From NCBI GenBank assembly GCA_019339365.1, contig CP079859.1, positions 2,356,001-2,420,000 of the forward strand: DNA of 64,000 bases. The letters run 5' to 3'. Source of the DNA: Vibrio neptunius. GTDB taxonomy: Bacteria > Pseudomonadota > Gammaproteobacteria > Enterobacterales > Vibrionaceae. Of this stretch, positions 9,579-17,920 are shown one piece after another. Numbering within the stretch: the stretch's first letter is position 1; each line of letters starts with the position of its first letter. Made by a program: the position numbers and the translations under genes. The notes under the pieces are model-generated. The model searched no databases, was not told the origin of the DNA, and saw only the letters and a program-made list of their open reading frames with translations.

Positions 9579-10073
9579 TTAACGCGAGGGGAGAGTTTGC
9601 TCTGCCTTAAGCGTTTTAACGATGCCATCTCGCTGACTATCACTCAATGGAAACCAGCGGTTCTTTTGGATCTGCGGTTCAGACAGTACTTCAAGCAGTG
9701 AATCTGGGCTCAGTTTCGCCTTCCCATGCGTCACCAGCTCAATTGGCTGTGCACACAAAGACTGCAAACGACAAATACATTGGTCGACATCTTGGGTAAA
9801 ACACAAATTATAAGCGTTTTGGTTCTGCATCTTGATTAAACAAAGATCGGGAGTGCCACTAGATGGGGAGCAATGCTCAGTAAAGCGATTGAGTTGCGCT
9901 TGTCTAATAATCGCTTCGAGCCAGCTGTATTGGGACGTTTGTTTAGGGTCGGGCCCATTGAGCAGCGTCGATAAATCACGCATATGGGAGCGAATCGATT
10001 CAGGCTCGGTGTGAATGCGATAGCAAATAGAGTTGAGGACTTTCAGAACATGATCGGCCGTGAGCTTTGGCAT
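9579..10073 (-). CDS. Hypothetical protein, 164 residues
   Basis: The start ATG at 10073 has GGAGG six bases upstream (minus strand). The frame extends to 10145, but the extra residues have no ribosome site. The product begins MPKLTADHVLKVLNSIC, is soluble and mixed in composition, has six cysteines and lacks membrane segments or a signal peptide. I do not recognise the family. It is the first gene of the accessory block. Confidence 0.55.
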   Translation of the reverse strand: MPKLTADHVLKVLNSICYRIHTEPESIRSHMRDLSTLLNGPDPKQTSQYSWLEAIIRQAQLNRFTEHCSPSSGTPDLCLIKMQNQNAYNLCFTQDVDQCICRLQSLCAQPIELVTHGKAKLSPDSLLEVLSEPQIQKNRWFPLSDSQRDGIVKTLKAEQTLPSR

Positions 10074-10145
10074 GGCAACCTCCAACAGGAAAACATTTCC
10101 ATCACCACACAGAGACCCCATAACAAAGGGTGGTGAACTGAACAA

Positions 10146-10352
10146 GGTTGGTACTACCGCTCACTAGTAAACGGCCAGCCTAGGCTGCCTCGCCCAGCTC
10201 ACCGTAATACCAACCGGATTGTTCAAACAAAGACCAATCCGTTTTCTACAGGTGCGCCAAGGCAGCACATAGAGAGCAGCGTTTTGCTGACGCTCTATGC
10301 GACTAGTGAATTGAGGCGGGGTACGAATCCCGACACTGGATTTTGCCAGTGC
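10146..10352. other. Dense set of inverted repeats in a 545-base gene-free stretch; candidate structured RNA
   Basis: GGTTGGTA at 10146-10153 pairs with TACCAACC at 10208-10215. CGGATTG at 10215-10221 pairs with CAATCCG at 10234-10240. CATAGAG at 10268-10274 pairs with CTCTATG at 10292-10298 around an inner AGC/GCT hairpin. CACTGG pairs with CCAGTG at about 10334-10351. TCACTAGT at 10162-10169 is inverted at 10302-10309. There is no open frame through it. It does not match a tRNA, tmRNA or attC that I know. The rest of 10074-10617 shows nothing clear. Confidence 0.35.
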
Positions 10353-10617
10353 TTTTGCAGGATATCGCTGGGGTTTAGAAGAGTCAACGCTTTCAGCACG
10401 CAGGCCGATTAAGTGGTCAAAAATCAGTACCTTGTAAAGAGGTGTGTTAACAATGTGTCGAGTAAAGGATGAGGTTTAGACAAGGCCGTCACAGAAAACG
10501 GCTTCTATTGTTTAAGGCTGAGAAGGGATACCCGACCAAGAAAGTAAAGATTACCAAGATGTGACGAACGATTTAGGGCGCTTTTGTACAAATATGAGTT
10601 TCATCAAACCTATAGAA

Positions 10618-11497
10618 TCAAAGACGTTCAATTTGCATCTTCTCTACAAATTGAATGAAGTTATCTTTTGCAAAGCTCTCTAACTGCTCATTCCAAATTA
10701 GGCCAACATCCCATGAGCTATTTACCCCAGACAGCTCCCAAAAGGCAACATTTTCATTCGCAATATGCTTTACACTTGCAGGAACAATAGTGAAGCCCAA
10801 ATTTGCTGATACGAGTGCCAACAATGTTTGAATATCATCGGCCTCCTGAACTACATTCAGTGTTTTCTCATGCTCTTCCAATAGCATGTTTATTTGTCGG
10901 CTTAGCCCCTTACCTCGCTCAGGGTTAAGCTGTAAATAATCGATTGAATCTAACAAAAACCACAGTTTGTTCTTGTCTATAATTTGACTTTTGTGCGTCG
11001 CAAGCACTAAGTGATCTTTACAGAGCTTCATGCCCTTCAGCGGAGCTACAGTTGGTAGTCGACTAAAACTGAGATGAAGATCCCCCTGAAGTAGCAATTC
11101 TGACTGCTTTTGAGATGGTATATCGTTAAGTGTAATGTGGATCTCTGGGTAGTATTTTTTAAACTTGGCTATGTAATCTGGTGCAAGGTAGTAGGAAGAT
11201 ATACCAAAACCTATATTGAGAGTTCCTGCAACTCCCTTGGCGACTCGTTGAGTTAGAGACTTATACGATTCAAAACTCGATACAATTCGTTGCGCTTCAG
11301 GTAAAAAGAGCTGCGCCTGCCGCAGTTAGACTGGCCCCTTGTCTTCCTCTCTCAAATAAAACTACTCCACAAAAAGCTTCAAGGCGCTGAATCTTCTTAG
11401 TTAAAGCTGACTGAGTGATGTGTAAGTGCTCTGAAGCTACTCGATAGTTTCCATCCATCGCTAACTGGCAAAATGTGCGTAAATCGACAACATCCAT
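10618..11497 (-). pseudogene. LysR-family transcriptional regulator, frameshifted
   Basis: The N-terminal frame (start 11497) encodes the LysR winged helix (DLRTFCQLAMDGNYRVASEH, then SALTKKIQRLE) and stops after ...AAGAALFT at 11297. The effector-binding domain continues in another frame down to 10618. Deleting one T from the T5 run (A at 11303-11307) gives ...AGAALLPEAQRIVSSFES and a single 292-residue protein, the normal LysR size. It is divergent from the nitrilase gene at 11592 with 94 bases between them, the usual arrangement of a LysR regulator and its target. It is either a sequencing error or a decayed regulator. Confidence 0.8.
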
Positions 11498-11591
11498 TCC
11501 ATGCTCTCATTAATTATAGGAATTTTATTCATTATACGGAATCAGAGGAACTTTTTAAAATAGTTGATATTCACTAGGTAAAGGAACAATT

Positions 11592-12551
11592 ATGAAAGAT
11601 ATCCGTGTTGCTACTGTCCAATTTAACCACCATGCGAACGACAAAAACTACAACTTATCGGTCATTCAAAGTTACGTAGAAGAGGCAGCTAAACAAGGGG
11701 TAAAAATTATCGTCTTCCCTGAAATGTGTGTGACTGGTTATTGGCATGTTTCGAAACTCAAGAAATCTGAGATCAATGATTTGTCCGAGTTCATTCCACA
11801 AGGAGAAACGTCTCAACGCTTGCTAAAAATGTCTGAGCAATACCAAATCAGCATCGGCGCAGGTTTAATTGAAAAGGACAAGCACGGAAATCTCTACAAT
11901 TCTTACGTAATGGCAATGCCTGATGGGCAGATAGCCAAACACAGAAAGCTGCATACGTTTGTCAGTGAACACATGAGAAGTGGCAATGAATACACTGTAT
12001 TTGATACACCACATGGATGCCGTTTAGGAATCCTGATTTGCTGGGATAATAATTTAGTCGAGAATGTTCGAATAACAGCATTAAAAGGGGCTGATATACT
12101 AGTCGCGCCTCATCAAACAGGCGGAACAAACTCTCGCAGCCCTAATGCGATGGGGTTGATTGATCCCCAACTTTGGCATAATCGTCACCAAGATCCAGAT
12201 TCGATTCGTTCTGAAATGCAAGGTTCTAAAGGAAAAAAATGGTTATTGCGTTGGCTACCCGCGCGTGCCCATGACAATGGTATGTTCCTGATATTTAGTA
12301 ACGGTGTTGGGGTTGATATGGATGAAGTTAGAACGGGGAACGCGATGGTGCTCAATCCCTATGGTGAAATTATCGCTGAAACTGACTACATCGATAATGA
12401 TATGGTTATTGCCGATCTCAATGGGAAAGATCTAAATATGTGTACAGGCAGACGCTGGATCAGAGGTCGTAGACCTAATCTATACGCTCCCTTAACGATG
12501 GAAGGGAATGAATTGACACCTTATCAGGCAAGATTCTCGACACAAAAATAG
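11592..12551 (+). CDS. Nitrilase-superfamily carbon-nitrogen hydrolase
   Basis: 319 residues. The Glu-Lys-Cys triad of the family is visible: E in IVFPEMCVTGYW (about 44), K in HRKLHTF (about 120) and C in GILICWDNN (about 153). Members hydrolyse amides, carbamoyl groups or nitriles; the exact substrate is not predictable. The start is at ATG 11592 after AAAGGAACAATT. A divergent LysR gene next door suggests inducible expression by a small molecule. A hairpin at 12574-12596 ends the unit. Confidence 0.82.
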   Translation: MKDIRVATVQFNHHANDKNYNLSVIQSYVEEAAKQGVKIIVFPEMCVTGYWHVSKLKKSEINDLSEFIPQGETSQRLLKMSEQYQISIGAGLIEKDKHGNLYNSYVMAMPDGQIAKHRKLHTFVSEHMRSGNEYTVFDTPHGCRLGILICWDNNLVENVRITALKGADILVAPHQTGGTNSRSPNAMGLIDPQLWHNRHQDPDSIRSEMQGSKGKKWLLRWLPARAHDNGMFLIFSNGVGVDMDEVRTGNAMVLNPYGEIIAETDYIDNDMVIADLNGKDLNMCTGRRWIRGRRPNLYAPLTMEGNELTPYQARFSTQK

Positions 12552-12573
12552 ATGGCGTAACTTATTGAGTGGT

Positions 12574-12596
12574 CGCCAACGAATAATACGTTGGCG
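12574..12596 (+). terminator. Hairpin after the nitrilase gene
   Basis: CGCCAACG (12574-12581) pairs with CGTTGGCG (12589-12596) across 7 bases. A T6 run follows 13 bases later. Confidence 0.55.
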
Positions 12597-12630
12597 CTTG
12601 TGAATAGATTTTTTCGTACAGAGCCGGTAG

Positions 12631-12814
12631 TAAATTCAGGACACACACCAAAAGACTCACCAAAAGACTTTCTTGAGGAAGCTTTCAGGTTCTTCAAAGT
12701 TGGGGGTGGAAAGACACTAAAAATAGTTGGAAGTCAGTAACAACGTCGACCGGAGCCTAGGTGATGGTTAATTATGAGGTTAACCATAAGCTTATAGTGC
12801 CTGTCCCTAAATGA
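12631..12814 (+). mobile_element. Short non-autonomous element A (RAYT-type end)
   Basis: It begins TAAATTCAGGACACACACC, the same end as that next to the transposase at 28.3-29.3 kb, and ends GTGCCTGTCCCTAAATGA. Just inside the left end a 12-base unit CAAAAGACTCAC is tandemly repeated (12649-12669). Near the right end ATGGTTAA/TTAACCAT can form a hairpin (12764-12787). The last 45 bases match those of element C at 15475-15519 with one difference. It has no coding capacity. It lies in the otherwise empty 12552-12967 gap. Confidence 0.6.
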
Positions 12815-12967
12815 TTTACGCTTGAAAAACGCTAATATTGCAATTAAATTAATCGCTTACAGTTTATGTGTCTTAACAATGTGCACTGGATTCGGTGTAG
12901 GTGGCCATTTAAATGATTGAAAAAACGATTTTAAAAAATCAATCAATGAACTCGTCCTTAAACCGCG

Positions 12968-13411
12968 ATGATTCTGAAATCTATCTGTAGAAAAGTACAA
13001 CGAGTCTACAAAATCGCACTGACTACCTTGTTAGTGGCTGTTATTTCATTGTCTTCTTTGTTTATCGGCGTAGAAAACATCGTTTCGTTGAATCAGCCTG
13101 TTGGTGAAGTCGCAATGTATTCACGTTTTGATCTCGCTGTTCTTCCTGTGGGGGTCGGGCTTTTCGTTTTTGTTATCCTCGGTTGTTTTTACGTATTAAA
13201 AGAAGAGCGTTGGGAAGATAGGCATGGGCCTGTATTGCCTCTTTCTATCGTCGGGGCGTTTATCATTGCATTTGTAGTGACAATGGTTACACCAACGATA
13301 TATGAATCCAAGTTTAAGCAAGCAGGATTAACGCAGTGTTCTGGGCTGCCTGCTACATACCTCCCCATGTTTGGTAAGAAGTTTGCGATAGATTCTTCTG
13401 ATTGCAAATAG
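12968..13411 (+). CDS. Hypothetical inner-membrane protein, 147 residues
   Basis: Three hydrophobic segments (about residues 15-38, 56-78 and 92-110) are followed by a C-terminal periplasmic or cytoplasmic tail containing CSGLPATYLPMFG and SSDCK, a pair of cysteines that may form a disulphide. The pattern is reminiscent of DUF1240/YbjO-like small membrane proteins, but I am not sure. There is no good ribosome site before ATG 12968. Mobile relics flank the gene closely: element A upstream, and element B beginning 2 bases after its stop. Confidence 0.55.
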   Translation: MILKSICRKVQRVYKIALTTLLVAVISLSSLFIGVENIVSLNQPVGEVAMYSRFDLAVLPVGVGLFVFVILGCFYVLKEERWEDRHGPVLPLSIVGAFIIAFVVTMVTPTIYESKFKQAGLTQCSGLPATYLPMFGKKFAIDSSDCK

Positions 13412-13413
13412 CA

Positions 13414-13470
13414 TAAATTCAAGACACACACCAAAAGACTAGAAAAAGAACTGAAGCCGTGCCTGTCCCC
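13414..13470 (+). mobile_element. Minimal non-autonomous element B
   Basis: TAAATTCAAGACACACACC at 13414-13432 and GTGCCTGTCCCC at 13459-13470 are the same two ends seen in elements A and C, here only 57 bases apart. It touches the stop codon of the preceding gene. Confidence 0.5.
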
Positions 13471-13495
13471 CATTGGTCGCGCCTTGAATCGACGC

Positions 13496-15244
13496 TTACC
13501 ACCAGTAGTAGTCTTGAAATTCGTTTGGATCATGAGGTAAGGATGATAACCCCTCTCGATCTTGCAGGTAGAGAGAGGAAAAACGACTGCGTTTTTGCCT
13601 CGGCGCAAGATTGACCACCTGATCCATCAGTGCGGAAAGTTTTGGATCAGATAAGGGCGTACTGGCCACCACCAACTCTTGAATTTTCGGATAGAGCTTT
13701 TCATACTCGGCGTTTGATAACCATCTCATTACCATTGGGTTATTTGTTCGCGTTCGGGCTAAGGATATCGCGGTGTCCCCTTCTTTATCTTTGAGCCCGG
13801 TGTCGGCTCCTGCCTTAATCAGCGCTCTCACGACATCCGCTTTTGAACGATCACTGGCTTCCATAAGCGCGGTTCTTCCGTCAGCATCTTGTCGATCAAT
13901 ATCCACCTTGGCATTGAGAAATTCTCTGACTGCTTCGAGGTGACCACGGGCACTGGCGATAAAAATAGGCTCTCGACCATGGCGATCGGTAGCGCTTGTG
14001 TTGGCCCCGAGTTTAAGCAGTGTTTCAATCGCCGATGGCCACCCGTAGAGACTCGCCGCCACTAACGGGGTTTCTCCATCTTTGTTAAGCGTCTCGATAT
14101 TAACCCCTGCTTGTACGAGTAGCTCAATAATCTCGGCAGCACCTGCTCTTGCGGCTTCACCAATAGGAGTACTGCCGCCGTTAGACAACGCTTTCACGTT
14201 TGCCCCTGCCTCGATCAACAATTTGGCAATGACGGCATGGCGCTGTAAACTGGCGGCCATCAGAGCCGTTCGACCATACTGATTGGTGACTTCAGTCTCT
14301 GCGCCTTCCGCTAACAATGTTTTTACTGTCTGGGCGCAGTCATTGTCAACCGCATAAATGAGCGCAGGTTTTTCTTGTTGAGTGCGGGTATGACGACAAA
14401 TTTCTGGTTCGACTGGCAAGTTTTTGATATCAATGGATTGCCTGTATTGGCTAAAAAGCGCCACTATTTTGCGACTGTTGTTTATTTTTGCATAATCTAA
14501 AGCGGAATAGCCCGTCGAATCCCGTATATAGGTTTTCGCATTTGCTTTCAGTAACGCGTCTACAACATCAATTTTTCCGCTGTAACTTGCAAGTATCAAG
14601 GCCGTACGTGCAGCGCTTTGATTGTCTTTGATATCAAGATCTACATTGGCTGCAATTAGCTTTTCTACAATCTCAGTCCGCCCCTTTTGACTGGCATACA
14701 TGAGGGCTGTCCAGCCTCTATGATAGTCCTGAATCGTTAAGTCAGCGTTCGCATCAATCAGTTGCTCTGCAATGGCGGCGTCCCTTTGTGTGCTGGCGTA
14801 CAGCATGGCCGTCATGCCCGAATGATCTTGCACATTGAGATCGGCCTTAGCGGCAATCAGTTTCTCGGCCACATAAGCATTATTCTCGAGGGCGGCATAC
14901 ATCAGCGCCGTTACACCATCGTTATCCACTAAATTGAGTTGCGCTTTCGCCTTGATCAAATCTTCGATCAGTAAGGGGCTCTCTCCTCGGTGTTGAAGCA
15001 TCGTGGTGGCGCTATGTCCTCGAGCCGCATGCATCAGAGGCGTGATGTTGTACAAATCTCGATTATCAGGGTTGTCGCCCAGTTTGATAAATTCTTTAGC
15101 TTTATCTAAACAACCAAATTTAACCGCAATCGGTAAACGAACGAGCGGATCGTTAAACAGTTTTTCCTTTTGGCAGTGGTAGGACCCGGCGTGAACTTGG
15201 CTAATAGTAGTGGCGATTAAACATGCCAAGGCCTTCTTAAGCAT
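13496..15244 (-). CDS. Secreted ankyrin-repeat protein
   Basis: 582 residues from ATG 15244, which has GGAAAG upstream; the frame opens earlier at 15322 but without a ribosome site. The first 19 residues (MLKKALACLIATTISQVHA) are a signal peptide. Then come about 13 ankyrin repeats of about 33 residues, such as DGVTALMYAALENNAYVAEK and GRTALMEASDRSKADVVRAL, ending about residue 520. A short tail contains a Tyr/Trp-rich end (DYYWW). It is probably periplasmic and protein-binding; the partner is unknown. It lies between mobile relics B and C, in the accessory block. Confidence 0.82.
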   Translation of the reverse strand: MLKKALACLIATTISQVHAGSYHCQKEKLFNDPLVRLPIAVKFGCLDKAKEFIKLGDNPDNRDLYNITPLMHAARGHSATTMLQHRGESPLLIEDLIKAKAQLNLVDNDGVTALMYAALENNAYVAEKLIAAKADLNVQDHSGMTAMLYASTQRDAAIAEQLIDANADLTIQDYHRGWTALMYASQKGRTEIVEKLIAANVDLDIKDNQSAARTALILASYSGKIDVVDALLKANAKTYIRDSTGYSALDYAKINNSRKIVALFSQYRQSIDIKNLPVEPEICRHTRTQQEKPALIYAVDNDCAQTVKTLLAEGAETEVTNQYGRTALMAASLQRHAVIAKLLIEAGANVKALSNGGSTPIGEAARAGAAEIIELLVQAGVNIETLNKDGETPLVAASLYGWPSAIETLLKLGANTSATDRHGREPIFIASARGHLEAVREFLNAKVDIDRQDADGRTALMEASDRSKADVVRALIKAGADTGLKDKEGDTAISLARTRTNNPMVMRWLSNAEYEKLYPKIQELVVASTPLSDPKLSALMDQVVNLAPRQKRSRFSSLYLQDREGLSSLPHDPNEFQDYYWW

Positions 15245-15447
15245 GAACTTTCCTTTTTTGGGGAGGGGGAGACATACTAAATCGAAATCATAAAAACTGT
15301 AAATAAAATCAACTAGATTCATTTAAAATCCATGTTGACTCTAAAGGTACGTTCATTCACCCCAACCCACAGGCGCCATCAATGGGGTTTTGAACGAGAC
15401 CGTCAAAGGTGCCCGGATTTCGCCAACACCTTACTCACCTTGAATAA

Positions 15448-15519
15448 TAAATTCAGGGCACACACCAAAAGACTAATTATGGGGTTAACCATAAGCTTAT
15501 AGTGCCTGTCCCTAAATGA
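15448..15519 (+). mobile_element. Short non-autonomous element C
   Basis: It starts TAAATTCAGGGCACACACC and ends GTGCCTGTCCCTAAATGA after 72 bases. Its right 45 bases are nearly identical to the right end of element A. The remaining gene-free sequence from 15245 to 15790 shows only scattered AT-rich bases and a weak CACTA-T6-TAGTG hairpin near 15575. Confidence 0.55.
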
Positions 15520-15790
15520 CTTAATACATCAAGCTTATCGCTTGTTTCTATAAAGACGCTTTTCTGCACTGACACTATTTTTTAGTGCTTTCTGAGACGA
15601 GCCCTACGAATCCCTACTAACCAACTCACTAAGATATATTTCTCTGTTCATTAGCAAGCATAAGGCTTTCTAATGTTTGAGATCGAAAACAGTGAGACCA
15701 ACCTCTTAAGTCCATACTAACGTAGTGGAAAAGGCAGTGCTCCATACCACAATAAAAATATAAAACTAAATGCACAAAAGGACACTAACA

Positions 15791-17353
15791 ATGGCGCTCA
15801 GAATCCTACTCCTTCTATGCACAGCAATCCTGCTTGTTGCGTGTCAGACTACCTCTAACAAGTCTTCTACTAACAGCACCAACCGCTACATAGCTAATGT
15901 GTTTAACCCAGAAAGAAATGAAGTTCGTCTCTATTTCACTAAAACCTGCCCTATCTCAGGCGACACAAGCGTTGAAAAAGGTGGAGCGACAGCTGCTATT
16001 GCCGCAGCTGTCATTCCATCAATCATAAACACTGCCGTAGAGAGCATAGTCAGTGCCTCTAAACAAGCGGGCGAGGATAAAGAGTACTCTGCTTCAGCCA
16101 TACAAAGTGGGCACTTTTATAACCGCCCTTGGGATCATACGATTGACACCATCAATAGCGATACAGGTTGTATGGTTTTAGTAGCCGGTAATTTTTGGGG
16201 TGAGGAAGATCTATCTGCGTTGCCTGATTACTTGAAGCCCGCCAAGGTAGAAAAAAATGGGGAGATCACGAGTTTCTATAAATTTATTGGGCTGAAGCAA
16301 TCTCCCACCCTATACATTGAGTTTGATATTGATGCTTCTTCAAACAGAAAGGCATTCCGATTAATTACAAAGGTTCTGTATCAGAGTGAAACTCTTCTCA
16401 AGCACAAAAACGAAGGGGTGTCTGAAGACATAGTTTTAGCTTTTGACTATCGTAAGCCTGGCAGTTCTGAAGACAGTGGCACTTTTGCTTCTTCTGCGCT
16501 TATCTTAACTGGAGTTGAGCTAGGCCATGTATACACCCCCGATAAGTTAGTAACAAATTCAGGCCCTGTTTTCACCAGTACCTGGATGAGCCTGCCAGAA
16601 TTAGAAGCCGACGCAAAAAACACTTTAATAGCAATCAACAAATTAAATGATGATATTGGCAAAGATAAAGAAACTCTATGTTTGCTCGAGCTTGAACTTG
16701 AGGGATCTTCAGCCAACTGCGAGGCCTTCTATGAACTCGACATATTCTCTGATCAGATTAAAAAGACTTACATAGATAAAGTTAACGCTAAGGCTGCTCA
16801 CACTGAGAGTAAAAGGCTAAAAGAAATAGCCGAAGCCAAGAATGAGAGTAGTAAGAAAGCAGTAGACGCAAAGTACAAAGAAACAATAGCGACCGAGCGA
16901 TACACAAGTACATCTAAGCTTATAAACACAACACTGACACACCAAGAAAGAGGTATTGAACTACAAGCACTCAAAAGGTCACTAGTTCAGGCTGGATTCT
17001 TTGAAGTTCACATGCAACTCACAGAAACCACCAAAGGGAATGCCTTCTTTGCAAAGGTTGGAAATATTTTGAGTACATCAGAGGACGATTTAAAGAAAGC
17101 TCTGAAAGCTAAGTATGATCCCACCACTAAGAAAGCGAATGAAGACGCATTAGCTAAGGAAATGGAGGCCGATCTCGTCGCGCTGTACACATTGCAAGGT
17201 CAATTGATAGAGGCAGAAAGGAAGCTCAATAAAGCCCAGATAGACATGCTTGCAGTGACAGACGAAAAATCACGAATTGACGCCCAATTTAACATTGCAT
17301 CAGCGGAACTAGAAGTCACAGAACTCAAACGCAGAATTGCGTTACTTGAGTAG
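15791..17353 (+). CDS. Hypothetical lipoprotein with coiled-coil C-terminal half
   Basis: 520 residues from ATG 15791, which has AAAGGA nine bases upstream; an ATG at 15770 has none. The signal peptide ends in a lipobox LLVAC, with Cys near residue 18. Residues of about 40-260 are a mixed alpha/beta domain. From about residue 270 to the end it is highly charged and helical (for example EAERKLNKAQIDMLAVTDEK), consistent with long coiled coils. I do not recognise the family. A surface or periplasmic lipoprotein role is inferred. It sits next to an integrase remnant, which suggests acquisition by transfer. Confidence 0.7.
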   Translation: MALRILLLLCTAILLVACQTTSNKSSTNSTNRYIANVFNPERNEVRLYFTKTCPISGDTSVEKGGATAAIAAAVIPSIINTAVESIVSASKQAGEDKEYSASAIQSGHFYNRPWDHTIDTINSDTGCMVLVAGNFWGEEDLSALPDYLKPAKVEKNGEITSFYKFIGLKQSPTLYIEFDIDASSNRKAFRLITKVLYQSETLLKHKNEGVSEDIVLAFDYRKPGSSEDSGTFASSALILTGVELGHVYTPDKLVTNSGPVFTSTWMSLPELEADAKNTLIAINKLNDDIGKDKETLCLLELELEGSSANCEAFYELDIFSDQIKKTYIDKVNAKAAHTESKRLKEIAEAKNESSKKAVDAKYKETIATERYTSTSKLINTTLTHQERGIELQALKRSLVQAGFFEVHMQLTETTKGNAFFAKVGNILSTSEDDLKKALKAKYDPTTKKANEDALAKEMEADLVALYTLQGQLIEAERKLNKAQIDMLAVTDEKSRIDAQFNIASAELEVTELKRRIALLE

Positions 17354-17376
17354 TTGGTTGACTTAGCAGGCGCGAA

Positions 17377-17738
17377 TTATAGAAAAAGCAGAGTTGGCGG
17401 TTTTTGGGTTGAAACTTTGTGCTCAAACCAATAATCCAAGCAATCTTTGAGGGTGACGAAGTCTGTTTCGCCGGTTAGGGCAATTTCAGGGGTTCTGCCC
17501 TCTTGTTTCAGCTCAAGCATCCTTTTGTGGATTTGCCTTGCATTCTTAAGGCTGATTATCGGATACTTCCCGATACGGATGCGTTTGTTTTTACCATTGA
17601 ACCTGCAACGGTATTGAAAGTGATGTTTGCTTTGGGCGATATTTTCGCAATGAGCCCTTCACCGTCACTCAATTCTGCTCGGCCGCTATATTCAGATTGC
17701 TTAGCAATCGCCTTTAGTTGCTTATCTGTGATGCTCAA
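17377..17738 (-). pseudogene. N-terminal remnant of a P4-type tyrosine integrase
   Basis: From TTG 17738 the minus strand encodes LSITDKQLKAIAKQ then AELSDGEGLIAKISPKANIT, the DUF4102/Arm-DNA-binding start of P4-like integrases. One base is lost near 17613, after which the other frame continues YRCRFNGKNKRIRIGKYPII and SLKNARQIHKRMLELKQEG, the classic continuation. It then runs to ...DCLDYWFEHKVSTQKP and a stop at 17377. The catalytic domain is missing. It marks the right edge of the 9.5-17.8 kb accessory block, immediately before sbcB. Confidence 0.75.
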
Positions 17739-17920
17739 TTTGTATGCCTTAAAAATTAGGACACAGCACTTACAGAATTTGGACACATATTTAGACGCAA
17801 GTGCAAATGTAAAACGTGCAAAAACTAAAATATTCAAATCAAAATACAGCAACATGACTAGCGCGAATCGACTGATTTACAAGGCTTGATTTGAAGAATT
17901 ACCAACAAAATAATAATGCT

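Noticed and set aside
10314..10352. tRNA-like T-arm (GGGGTACGAATCCCG)
   Set aside because: Stem and loop sizes do not fit a T-arm and there is no acceptor or anticodon arm around it.
17503..17889. 128-residue plus-strand frame
   Set aside because: It is antisense to recognisable integrase sequence and has no ribosome site.
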